Source of the DNA: Xanthomonas floridensis
GTDB taxonomy: Bacteria > Pseudomonadota > Gammaproteobacteria > Xanthomonadales > Xanthomonadaceae
Length of the DNA stretch: 64,000 nucleotides
Direction of reading: 5' to 3'
Assembly: GCF_001642575.1 (NCBI RefSeq)
Contig: NZ_LXNG01000004.1
Span: 86,158-150,157 of the forward strand
Shown: positions 53,726 through 62,800 of the stretch, piece after piece
Numbering within the stretch: position 1 is the stretch's first letter
How the letters are laid out: every line of letters starts with the position of its first letter
Position numbers and translations under genes: made by a program
The notes under the pieces: model-generated
The model's input: the letters and a program-made list of their open reading frames with translations, nothing else
Databases searched by the model: none
What the model was told of the DNA's origin: nothing

Positions 53726-55003
53726 TCAGTCCGGTTTGTTCGCGGCCTGCGCGGCCGCGCGCAGCTTGTCCTTCTTGCTGGGCCGCTTGCCCTTGATGCC
53801 GCCGTTGTCATCGGCTGGCCGTGCCAGCGCGCCTGTGGCGGGTGCGTCGCTGGGCGTGGGTTCGAAGCCGGCGATCACCTCGGCGGCGATCCGCAGGCCT
53901 TGGCGTTTTTCGATCAACCGCCACTGCTGCGCATTGTCGGCGGTGATGAAGCTGATCGCCACGCCGCTGGCGCCGGCACGTGCGGTGCGGCCGATGCGGT
54001 GGGTGTAATCCACGGTGGAGCGCGGCAAGTCGTAGTTGATCACCGCTGGCAGCTGCACGATATCGATGCCGCGGGCGGCCAGGTCGGTAGCGATCACTAC
54101 TTGCACGGTCTGCTGTTTGAAGGCCGACAACGTGCGTTCGCGGCGGCCCTGGCTCAACTCGCCGTGCAGCGGTTGTGCGCTGATACCGGTCTTCTCCAGT
54201 TTGTCAGCGACCTTTTCCGCGGTGTGCCGGCTGGCGACGAACACCAGCAGCTGCGGCCAGCCGTAATCGAGCAGTAACTGGCGCAGCAGCTGCGTGCGCT
54301 GGGCGGCATCCACGGTGATGGCGCGCTGTGCGATCGCCGGTGCCTGCTCGGGTGTCGCTTCGACGGTGATGCGCAGTGGGTCGCGCAGCCGACGCTTGGC
54401 CAGCGCGGCGATGGCGGGCGGAAACGTGGCCGACACCAGCACGCTCTGCCGCTGCGCCGGCAATAGCGCAAGGATGCGATCGAGCTCGGTGCCGAAGCCC
54501 AGGTCCAGCAGGCGGTCGGCTTCGTCCAGCACCAGGGTGGTCACTTCGCCCAGGCGCAGCGCGTTGTGCTCCACCAGGTCCAGCAGCCGGCCGGGCGTGG
54601 CGACCACGATGTCGGCACCGCCGCGCAGCGCCAGCAACTGCGGATTGATCGAGCTGCCGCCGGTGGCGGCGACGATCTTGAGCCGTCGCGGCAGGTGCGC
54701 AGCCAGCTGCCGCAACGTGGCCTCCACCTGTGCGGCAAGTTCGCGGGTGGGCACCAGCACCAGCACACCCAGCACGCGCGGAGCCGTGTCCGGGGCGAGC
54801 AGGCATTGCTGCAGCAACGGCAGCGCATAGGCCAGCGTCTTGCCCGAGCCGGTCTGCGCCATCGCGATCAGGTCGCGCCCGGCCAGCATCGGCGGGATGG
54901 CCTGCTGCTGGACCGGCGTAGGCGTGCGGTGGCCGGCCTGGCGCAGCGCGGTCTCGAAAAACGGCAGTAGCTGTGGCGACAGCGAGAGGTGGGCAAATGA
55001 CAT
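53726..55003 (-). CDS. rhlE: DEAD-box ATP-dependent RNA helicase (RhlE type)
   Basis: 425-residue RNA helicase. ATG 55003 gives the family start M-S-F-A-H-L-S-L-S-P; a longer start at 55021 is possible. Motifs in order: Q-motif T-P-T-P-V-Q-Q-Q-A-I, I (A-Q-T-G-S-G-K-T), Ia (P-T-R-E-L-A), Ib (T-P-G-R), II (D-E-A-D), III (S-A-T), then V (A-T-D-L-A-A-R-G-I-D) and VI (H-R-I-G-R-T-A-R). The C-terminal tail K-G-K-R-P-S-K-K-D-K is basic, as in RhlE-type proteins. It acts on structured RNA in ribosome assembly or cold stress in relatives. Unlinked to neighbours. Confidence 0.93.
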   Translation of the reverse strand: MSFAHLSLSPQLLPFFETALRQAGHRTPTPVQQQAIPPMLAGRDLIAMAQTGSGKTLAYALPLLQQCLLAPDTAPRVLGVLVLVPTRELAAQVEATLRQLAAHLPRRLKIVAATGGSSINPQLLALRGGADIVVATPGRLLDLVEHNALRLGEVTTLVLDEADRLLDLGFGTELDRILALLPAQRQSVLVSATFPPAIAALAKRRLRDPLRITVEATPEQAPAIAQRAITVDAAQRTQLLRQLLLDYGWPQLLVFVASRHTAEKVADKLEKTGISAQPLHGELSQGRRERTLSAFKQQTVQVVIATDLAARGIDIVQLPAVINYDLPRSTVDYTHRIGRTARAGASGVAISFITADNAQQWRLIEKRQGLRIAAEVIAGFEPTPSDAPATGALARPADDNGGIKGKRPSKKDKLRAAAQAANKPD

Positions 55004-55585
55004 GCGACGATTATCCGGCATTTGGAGCGGCCAACAGGACGTGGCGAGCAGTTGTCAGGTGTGTGGACGGCGCGCTCAGAATCGGAGTGTATGAGGAGTG
55101 CGAGCACCGGCGGCGCCCGCCCGACGGCTGCGCAGTCGCTATGTGAGCCGCTGTGACGCTGCAGCGCACGCGACGCTATGTGCGGTCATCGGTCATCCGG
55201 CGCCGAACAGCAGCGGGATGCGCGGTGGCTGCGTGCAGCGGCAGGCACGTCGGCAGATGTGATGGAAGCGCCTGGATCGAAGTGCACGCCGGTGCGGAGC
55301 GCTGCCCGCGTTTCATCCGTGCATCGATCGACAGCGCGCGTGTCCCTCCGGGACGACGTTGCGCGCCCGCCGCCTGGTCGATGCGATCACCGCCGCGCCG
55401 TGCGACAGGCCGTGCGCGGCAGCCGGCAGTGAGCGCATGTTGGGTGTCGTGACTGTTGCGGACGCGTGCAACCGATCGATTCGCATCCTGTTGCATTGCC
55501 CGCAGATGCAGCCCTGCAGCGCGGGTGTCAGGCGCCGACGCATCGCTGCGCCGGCGCCTGCATCCGCGGTTGTTGCAGATCGGCT
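55004..55585. other. Gap between helicase gene and E2 gene
   Basis: 582 bases, no credible gene. Several short inverted runs occur but none with a T-run. Confidence 0.45.
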
Positions 55586-57148
55586 TTACTGCGCCAGCGC
55601 CAAGTCGTCGAGCATCGCGCGCAGGAAGCGGGCGGCTTCGCCGCCGGTGGCGGCGCGGTGGTCGAAGGTCAGCGACAGCGGCATCACCTTGTGGGTCTCC
55701 ACGCCGCCCATCACTGGCACAAGCTGATAGCGCGCGCGGCCGGCGGCGACGATGGCCACGCACGGCGGCACCACCACCGGGGTGGCATAGCGGCCGGCGA
55801 ACATGCCGAAGTTGGACAGCGAGATGGTGTAGCCGCTGAGTTCGGAGGCGGCGATGCTGCGGGTTTCCACCTGCTGGCGCAGCCGGTTCACCCCTTCGCG
55901 GATGCCGTGCGCGTCGAGCATGTCGGCATTGCGCAGTGCCGGCACGAACAGGCCTTCTTCGGTATCCACCGCGATGCCGATATCGACCTGGTGGTGCAGG
56001 GTACGGCTGAGCGCATCGCCATCGAACCAGGCGTTGAGCGCAGGTACCGCCTGGCAGGCGCGCACGATGGCGCGTACCAGGCGCACGGTGACGTCGTTGC
56101 CGGGCTGCCATGCATGCAGGTCGGCATCGTCGTTGAGCGTGGTGGGCACCACCTTGCTGTGCGCATCGGCCATGACGCGCGCCATGTTGCGGCGCACGCC
56201 CTTGAGCTGTTCGGGCTGGCCCTTGACGCTGGTGCCGGGCGATTGGGTGCGCATCGGCTTGCCGCTGGTGGAGAGGGTGGAGCGGGGCTGGCCCTCATCC
56301 GCCCTGCGGGCACCTTCTCCCGCAGGCGGGAGAAGGGTCGCAATTGCCGGGCGATCCCTGCCGTGGTCAGCGCTCCCGGTGGCTCTGCCACCTTCAGCGA
56401 ACGGACCGCGAACGAACGGATCTTCGGCGAACGCACCACTGGCGAACGCACCACCTCTCCCGCTGGCGGGAGAGGTCGGCGTGCCATGCGCGCCGGGTGA
56501 GGGCTGCGCGGTGCCTGCAGCAGCCGCCTGCTTCACGTCTGCCAGCGTCACCGTGCCGTCCGGACCGGTGGCGCGCACCTGTGCCAGGTCCACGCGCAAC
56601 TTGCGCGCAAGCGCACGTACCACCGGCATGGCGCGTACGCCGCCGACTGCGATCGCCTGCTCGCTCTGCACGGTGTTGGAGCTCTGCATGGCACCCACCA
56701 CGGTGCCGGCGTCGTCGCGCTCGCTCGGTGCATCGGCGCCTGCATCCGCATCGGCGATCTCACCGCCATTGTCGGACGCGACCACGCGCTCGCTGGGACC
56801 GGCCGCGCTCTGGCCGGTGCTGGGCGTATGCACCTGCGCCTGCGCGCCACCGTGGCCATGTCCGTGGCCGGTGTCCTGGCCATCGGCACGCTGCGGCTGC
56901 GAGGCATCCAGCGCGAACTGCGCCAGCATCGAGCCGGTCACGATCACATCGCCGGCCGCACCGGCCAGCTTGACCACGGTGCCGGAAAACGGCGAGGGCA
57001 CCTCGACCACCGCCTTGGCGGTTTCCATCGACACCAGCGGGTCGTCCAGGCGCACGCTGTCGCCCTCCTTGACGAACCACTCGACGATGGTGGCATCGGG
57101 CAGGCCTTCGCCCAGGTCGGGCAGGTGAAACGTCTTGCTTTCGCTCAT
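55586..57148 (-). CDS. 2-oxo acid dehydrogenase E2 (dihydrolipoyl acyltransferase)
   Basis: 520-residue E2 of the pyruvate/branched-chain complex type. ATG 57148 overlaps the SH3 gene's stop. Lipoyl domain at 1-80 with Lys45 in M-E-T-A-K-A-V; an acidic/Gly linker; subunit-binding domain at about 173-205 (V-V-R-A-L-A-R-K-L-R-V, A-T-G-P-D-G-T-V); catalytic domain from about 316 to the end. In the catalytic motif the usual H-x-x-x-D-G reads D-H-R-A-A-T-G-G (His497, Thr500), so the Asp is Thr. Between binding and catalytic domains (about residues 216-285) the protein is translated from REP-like palindromes and a 15-bp repeat, see 56292. The E1alpha/E1beta genes lie upstream. Which 2-oxo acid is used cannot be fixed. 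Confidence 0.9.
   Translation of the reverse strand: MSESKTFHLPDLGEGLPDATIVEWFVKEGDSVRLDDPLVSMETAKAVVEVPSPFSGTVVKLAGAAGDVIVTGSMLAQFALDASQPQRADGQDTGHGHGHGGAQAQVHTPSTGQSAAGPSERVVASDNGGEIADADAGADAPSERDDAGTVVGAMQSSNTVQSEQAIAVGGVRAMPVVRALARKLRVDLAQVRATGPDGTVTLADVKQAAAAGTAQPSPGAHGTPTSPASGRGGAFASGAFAEDPFVRGPFAEGGRATGSADHGRDRPAIATLLPPAGEGARRADEGQPRSTLSTSGKPMRTQSPGTSVKGQPEQLKGVRRNMARVMADAHSKVVPTTLNDDADLHAWQPGNDVTVRLVRAIVRACQAVPALNAWFDGDALSRTLHHQVDIGIAVDTEEGLFVPALRNADMLDAHGIREGVNRLRQQVETRSIAASELSGYTISLSNFGMFAGRYATPVVVPPCVAIVAAGRARYQLVPVMGGVETHKVMPLSLTFDHRAATGGEAARFLRAMLDDLALAQ
56292..56503. repeat. Inverted REP-like pair inside the E2 reading frame, with 4 x 15-bp repeat
   Basis: First element 56292-56337 (CCCTCATCCGCCCT, hairpin CTTCTCCCGC/GCGGGAGAAG), second 56454-56503 (hairpin CCTCTCCC/GGGAGAGG, ending GGGTGAGGG), in opposite orientation. 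Sequence and order match the intergenic pair at 43547. Between them at 56393-56452 lie four 15-bp repeats encoding G-A-F-A-S, G-A-F-A-E, D-P-F-V-R, G-P-F-A-E on the coding strand. No stop codon is created in the E2 frame. Confidence 0.8.
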
Positions 57149-57528
57149 GGCAGATTCTCTTGTGCCGCCGGCAATGGCGGCAGGGTGTCTTCGAGGAGTT
57201 CCAGGTCGGCCGCCGGTAGCCAGCCCTGCGCGCCATCGGCACGCTCGGACCACCACCAACCGCCGTGTTCGTGATGCAGCAACACGTCCTCGCCTGCCTG
57301 GGCATCGAGTTCGCGTGCGTCGTAGTCGCGCAGGGCTTCGGCCCGGCCGTCACCCAGCGGGCGCAGCCAGGCCAGCGGCGCCCAGCCGGCACGGCCACCA
57401 TCGGTGCTGACCCAGGCAAACGCCGGCCATTCTTCGTCGCGCACGCCCACGCTGACCTGCTGGCCTGCCTGGAAGCGGACCGGGTTGGCGTAGGCGGCGC
57501 GGTGCTCGCACAGCAGACGGGCGCGCAT
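57145..57528 (-). CDS. Tandem SH3-domain protein in the oxo-acid dehydrogenase operon
   Basis: 127-residue protein without membrane or signal segments. ATG 57528 follows the E1beta stop by one base and its TGA overlaps the E2 ATG. It consists of two SH3-type barrels: residues about 3-55 (R-L-L-C-E-H-R-A-A-Y-A-N-P, V-S-V-G, W-A-P-L-A-W-L) and about 60-110 (A-L-R-D-Y-D-A-R-E-L, G-E-D-V-L-L, G-G-W-W-W-S, G-W-L-P-A-A-D-L-E). The second carries the classical ALYDY-like, Trp-Trp and Pro residues of ligand-binding SH3 domains. It is translationally sandwiched between E1beta and E2, so a structural or assembly role with the complex is a reasonable guess, but no function is known. Confidence 0.8.
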   Translation of the reverse strand: MRARLLCEHRAAYANPVRFQAGQQVSVGVRDEEWPAFAWVSTDGGRAGWAPLAWLRPLGDGRAEALRDYDARELDAQAGEDVLLHHEHGGWWWSERADGAQGWLPAADLELLEDTLPPLPAAQENLP

Positions 57529-57529
57529 G

Positions 57530-58513
57530 TCAGCCGGCAGCCACCGCACGCCGCGCAGCGGTGACGATGCGCTCCACGCTCGGCAGGTACTTCATTTCCA
57601 GCCGGAACAGCGGGATATGCGTGTCGTAGCCGGTGACGCGTTCGACCGGGGCCACCAGGTCGTACATCGACTGCTCGGCCAGGCGCGCGGCGATTTCTGC
57701 ACCGAAACCGGCAGTACGCGGCGCTTCCTGCACGATCACGCAGCGGCCGGTCTTGGCCACCGACTCGGCAATGGTGTCGAAGTCCAGCGGGCGCAGCGTG
57801 GCCACGTCGATGACTTCGGCGCTGATGCCTTCGCCGGCGAGCTTGTCGGCCGCTTCCAGCGCTTCCTTGACCTGCGCGCCCCAGGTGACCAGGGTGACAT
57901 CGGTACCGTCGCGCAGCACGAAGCACACATCCAGCGGCAGTGCTTCGCCATCGTTGGCCACCACTTCCTTGTACTGGCGATAGATGCGCTTGGGCTCCAT
58001 GTAGATCACCGGATCCGGGTCGCGGATCGCGGCCAGCAACAGGCCATAGGCGCGCTGCGGCGAGGACGGCAACACCACGCGCAAGCCGGGCACGTTGGTG
58101 AAGATGGCCTCGTTGGCTTCGCTGTGATGTTCCGGCGCGCGGATGCCGCCGCCCCACGGCACGCGCAGCACCATCGGGCAATGCAGGCGGCCGCGCGTAC
58201 GGTTGCGCAGGCGTGCGGCGTGGCAGATCAGATGATCGACCATGGGATACACAAAGCCGTCGAATTGCGCTTCGGCCACCGGCTTCATGCCTTGCGCGGC
58301 CAAGCCAACGCTCAGGCCGGCGATGGTGGTTTCATCCAGCGGCGTATCCAGCACGCGCTCGCTGCCGAAGCGCTGCTGCAGGCCGGCGGTGGCACGGAAC
58401 ACGCCGCCGTTGACGCCGACGTCCTCGCCCAGCACCAGCACCGCGGGGTCGTGCTCCAGCTCCCAGGCCAGCGCCTGGGTGATGGCTTCGATCAGGGTGA
58501 TGGGCGAACTCAT
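57530..58513 (-). CDS. 2-oxo acid dehydrogenase E1 component, beta subunit
   Basis: Transketolase-like beta subunit of the alpha2-beta2 E1, 327 residues. ATG 58513 has GGAGA seven bases upstream and starts M-S-S-P-I-T-L-I-E-A; a longer start at 58600 overlapping the E1alpha gene is also open. Family blocks: V-L-G-E-D-V-G-V-N-G-G-V-F-R-A-T, D-T-P-L-D-E, G-L-A-A-Q-G-M-K-P-V-A-E, and P-W-G-G-G-I-R-A-P-E-H-H-S-E. It forms the cofactor site with the alpha subunit. The gene is followed one base later by the SH3 gene. Confidence 0.92.
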   Translation of the reverse strand: MSSPITLIEAITQALAWELEHDPAVLVLGEDVGVNGGVFRATAGLQQRFGSERVLDTPLDETTIAGLSVGLAAQGMKPVAEAQFDGFVYPMVDHLICHAARLRNRTRGRLHCPMVLRVPWGGGIRAPEHHSEANEAIFTNVPGLRVVLPSSPQRAYGLLLAAIRDPDPVIYMEPKRIYRQYKEVVANDGEALPLDVCFVLRDGTDVTLVTWGAQVKEALEAADKLAGEGISAEVIDVATLRPLDFDTIAESVAKTGRCVIVQEAPRTAGFGAEIAARLAEQSMYDLVAPVERVTGYDTHIPLFRLEMKYLPSVERIVTAARRAVAAG

Positions 58514-58592
58514 GGCGATCTCTCCGCGCGTTGCCGCAGCGTTGTAAGGGGCACTGGCGTGCTGCGACGTGTCGGCGGGCACCTGCTTGAGC

Positions 58593-59681
58593 TCATCCAT
58601 GACGCGACTCCAGCGCCATCGCTTCGGCGCGCTGGGCCAGCAATTCGGCCGGCGGGTCGCCATAGAGGTAATCGAACATGGCTTCCACCGGCTGCACCGG
58701 GGTGTTCAGGTACGCATTGACCTCTTCGTCGATGCGCGCGCCGCATTCGGTTTTCCAGGCGTCTTCCTGCGCTTGGTCCCACAGGCCTTGCGCGGTGAGA
58801 TAGCGGCGCAGGCGCAGCAGGGGTTCGCGGGTCCAGGCCTGCTTGACCTCGTCCTCGCCACGATAGCGGCGCGCATCGTCGGCGGTGGTGTGGTCGGTGA
58901 GGCGGTAGGTCATGAACTCGATCACCGTGCCGCCGTCGCCGGCCAGTGCGCGTTCGCGCGCCTGCCGCATCGCTTCGAGGACTGCGATCAGATCGTTGCC
59001 ATCGACCTGCAGGCAGTGCAGGCCGCCGGCCAGGCCCTTCTGGGCCAGCGTCTGCGCACCGGTCTGCGCCGCGCGCGGCACCGAGATGGCCCAACCGTTG
59101 TTGATCACGCACAGGATCAGCGGCAGCTTGTAGGCGCCGGCCGAATTGAGCGCGGCATAGAAGTCGGTCTTGGAACTGCCGCCGTCGCCGCAGCAGGCCA
59201 CCGCCACCTGCGGCTTGCCCATCAGCTTGAACGACAGCGCCGAGCCGGCGGCATGCAGACACTGGGTGGAGATCGGCACGCAGATCGGGAAATCGATCGC
59301 CGCATCGGCATTGCGTGGGTAGTCGCTGCCGCGCTCGTCGCCGCCCCAATACAGCAGCACATCGCGCGGGCGCACGCCGCGTTCGAACATGGTGCCGTAT
59401 TCACGGTAGCTGGGCGCGAACACATCGCCGCTGCGCATCGACGCGCCGATGCCCACGTGGGTGGCTTCGTGGCCCAGGCTGGCGGCGTAGGTGCCGAGCT
59501 TGCCGGTGCGCTGCAGGGCCACCGACTTGCTGTCGAAGGTGCGCACGAACAGCATGCGCTTGAACAGCGCCAGCAGGGTCTGCGGGTTGGCGGCGTCGGC
59601 CGGCAGGTCGTCGCGGACGAGGTTGCCGTCCGCGTCCATGTATTGCAGATAGTCGATCTGGAACTGCGCGGCTACGCTCAT
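58593..59681 (-). CDS. 2-oxo acid dehydrogenase E1 component, alpha subunit
   Basis: 362 residues, first gene of the operon. ATG 59681 has GAAGGTG upstream; a TTG start at 59711 is less likely. It contains the thiamine-diphosphate motif G-D-G-G-S-S-K-T-D with N-N-G-W-A-I-S about 30 residues later, the phosphorylation-loop-like Y-R-L-T-D-H-T-T-A-D-D-A region, and Y-R-E-Y-G-T-M. These are shared by pyruvate and branched-chain 2-oxo acid dehydrogenases; the S-L-G-H-E-A-T-H block and the lack of an E3 gene nearby suggest a branched-chain type using E3 from elsewhere. Stop is 80 bases before the E1beta start. Confidence 0.92.
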   Translation of the reverse strand: MSVAAQFQIDYLQYMDADGNLVRDDLPADAANPQTLLALFKRMLFVRTFDSKSVALQRTGKLGTYAASLGHEATHVGIGASMRSGDVFAPSYREYGTMFERGVRPRDVLLYWGGDERGSDYPRNADAAIDFPICVPISTQCLHAAGSALSFKLMGKPQVAVACCGDGGSSKTDFYAALNSAGAYKLPLILCVINNGWAISVPRAAQTGAQTLAQKGLAGGLHCLQVDGNDLIAVLEAMRQARERALAGDGGTVIEFMTYRLTDHTTADDARRYRGEDEVKQAWTREPLLRLRRYLTAQGLWDQAQEDAWKTECGARIDEEVNAYLNTPVQPVEAMFDYLYGDPPAELLAQRAEAMALESRHG

Positions 59682-59790
59682 TGCGGCGACACCTTCATCA
59701 AGAAGTTTCAAATGATATGAGTTGCCATGTTAAGGACGGCGGAGCAAAACGCTGTCCTGCACCGCAGCACACAATGATGCTGGCTTGCAC

Positions 59791-59823
59791 AAAAAAAAGG
59801 GCGCGGACCAGGCCGCGCCCTTT
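59791..59823 (-). terminator. Rho-independent terminator after nuclease gene
   Basis: GGGCGCGG / CCGCGCCC stem around ACCAGG, extended by AAA/TTT. On the minus strand it ends in eight T, matching the gene that stops at 59859. The 11-bp stem could also slow transcription toward it from the plus strand. Confidence 0.9.
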
Positions 59824-59858
59824 GTCGCAGTAAGAAACTGCGACGTGGTGCAGTGCGA

Positions 59859-62800
59859 TCAGCGGCGGCCGGCGCCTCCGCCGATCGGGGTGACGATCAG
59901 CGCGGTGTTGTCGGACGGATTGGCATCGGGCGAGCTGGAGGTAGCCGTGGCCTGCACTCGAACCGCGCCTTCAGCCGGGATCGGCTTGGCTGCCACGCTC
60001 AACTGGAAGGCCAGTTGTGCCCCCGGTAGTACGACTGCCGCACTGTTGCACACGAAGCGGGCACTGCGCAGCGATTGCACCTGCTTGTCGCAGCGCCAGC
60101 CCTGTGGCGGCACCAGCTGCGACAACGCAGACACCGTATTGCCTTCGATCACCAGGCTGGGGCGTTGCGCAGGTGCAGCGCCCACATTGCTCACCAGTAC
60201 GCGGTAGGTGGCATTGAAGGTTGTGGTCGGCAGGCTGGTCGGTCCATCGAGTCGTACTGCCAGGTCGCTGCGGGGTTGCGGACGTGCCTGTACCGTGACC
60301 GATGCGGTGTCGGTGTTGTTGCCCGGTTGTGGATCGGGCGATTGCGAGGCGACCGACCCGGCCAGCATCAAGGTGCGTCCTGCCAGTTCCGAGCCAGTGT
60401 CGAGTTGCACCGTAAAGCTCTGCCTTGCGCCAGGATTCAGCGCGGGCAGATTGCAGGTAAACGTGGTCTGCGTGGCATTGGTCTGGTTCTGGCAGATCCA
60501 ACCCGTCGGCGCTGTGACACGTGCCCGCACTGGCAGGTCGAACACCAGCGCCAGCGCTGTGAACGGTGCCCGATCCGGCCCGCGGTTTTCCACATCCACG
60601 GTGTAGTCGATGCGTTCGCCTTCAGTGACCTGTGCACGTGCGGCAGTGACCGCCACGCCCAGGTCCGCGTTGACCTGCTTGCTCATGCGCAGCAACACCA
60701 CGGTGGGATCGTGATCGGACAAGCGCATGGGCGTGTTGGCATCGTTGCGCGCGGTGCCGGGGAAGTCGGCATTGATCCGCGCATGGCCGACCAACAACGA
60801 TGCGATCTGCGGCGTGCGCATCAATGCATCGCTGGCCAGGATGTGGTCCAGCGACTGTACGTTGCCGTCGAAGGCGTACGAGTAACTCTGGTCGGGCGTG
60901 TTGAACCAGGTCAGATCGGTGTAGTCCGGGTTGACCAGATCGGCGCCATCGCCGCCCACCACGGTCTGCGCATCCGGCGACGGTTTGCCGGTGACGGTGC
61001 CCATCGCATCCACGTAGCCGTCGTTGAACTCGAAGGCGTTGAAGTCGCCCATCACCAGGACTTTTTCGTCAGGGTTCACTTGCTGACGTGTCTGCAGCAG
61101 GCGCGCCAGATACTCGGCCTGGGCCTGGCGCTTGGCGCGGATGCGGGTACCGGCGGCATCGTCGGTGTCGGCGCCGTTGAGCGAGCGCTGATGCACCACG
61201 ATGGCGGTCAGCGGCAGCACGCGGCCATCGGCCTGATGCACATTGGCAGTGAGCACCAGCGGCGGGCGGTCGTTGAGCAGGCTGACACCACCGGCCGGCT
61301 CGGTCCAGGTGGTGGTCTTGCCTTCCTGCGCAATGGAAAGCACTTCCACGCGCGGCACGCCACCGGCAACCTCGGCGGTCTTGACCAGGAAGCCAACGTC
61401 GATACCGCCGACGTCGTTGCCTTCCTGCAGATACGCCACGTACTTGGGATCCTGCTGGCCGGCGGCCACCGCGTCGGCATTGACGCGCGCGGCCAGGGTC
61501 TGCAGCACGCTGAGGTTTTCCACTTCCACCGTGCCCAGGATGTCGGGCATGTGCAGGTAGTAGCGGATCGCCAGCGAGGCCTTGTTGAGGCGGCCCTGGA
61601 ACGCGGCCGGGGTGAGCACAGGTTCGCCGATCGCCGGGTCGTTCTGGTCGTCGAAGAAGCGCTCCATGTTGTAGGTCGCCACGGCCACATCGTCGGCCTG
61701 CGGCCGCGGCGCCGGGCGTGGTTGGTCGGAACCGATGCAATACACCTGCGGGGTGCGTTCCGGGTACAGCGTGTAGCGGCGGAAGCTGTAATCCAGCGGG
61801 CCGATCACGTTGGACACCAGGCAGCCGGAGGCCAGATCCAGCCGTTCGGCGCCGACGCCGGCACTGCCGACGGCGATCACTTCCGGGTTGGTGTTCCAGC
61901 GCGGCACCCCGGCAGGCGAGCCGGCCGGCAGCGGGTCGGGCAACTGCACGCCGGGCTCGCGGAAGGCGCGCGGCACGCCGGTGACCACGGCATGGAACAC
62001 GCCATTGCTGGTGGCCGTGGCGTTGATCTCGTTGACGCTGCCGCCGGTGGGCGCATTGACGGTCAGGCTGGCGGCAGTGACGCGCATGCCTTCCAGCGCT
62101 TCGAGCTGATCAAAGGCGCCGTTCGGGTTGGGGAAGTCCGGGCGCAACATCACCGGCGAAGGCAACGGGTTGCCGGTGGAATCCAGCAGCACGGTCAAGG
62201 TGCCGCCGATCTCGGTCAGCGGCGGCTGGGTCGGGTCGGCGCTGGGCACGTACTCGATCACCGTGCCCTGCACCCGCACCCGGTTGCCGATGGCGGCGGC
62301 GTCCGGCGGTGCGCTGCCGGTATAGACGTAGACACCTTCGGAGGTGGCCGGGTCGCCGTCGGCTTCGATGTCCGGCGCCTGCAAGAAGAAGCCGGCGCTG
62401 CGGCGTGCAGTGACAATCCCCGAGGTGGCGACTACCTGGCCTTCCAGCGGCGAGCGTGCGCCCTTGCCCTGGATGGCGTGGATCGGCAGCAGGCTGAAGT
62501 CGTCGTTGAGGAGGGTGCCGGTGGCGCTCAGCGTGGCCGGCAGCGCGCCGGTGAGGCCGCTGATCTGCAGCGCGAAGGTCTCGTCGGGCTCGGGCGTGGT
62601 GTCGCCCAGCACGTCCACGGTGATGCTGGCGCTGCGCTCGCCAGCGGCGATCCGGAAGCTGGTGGCGGGCAGGGCGATGTAATCGCTGCCGGCGGTGGCC
62701 GTGCCATCGGCCGTGGCGGCGGTGAAGCTCACCCCGCCGGCACCGGCCGGCTGGCTCAGGCTTAGCGTAAACACGAGGCTGCGGGTGCCGCTGTTGCCTT

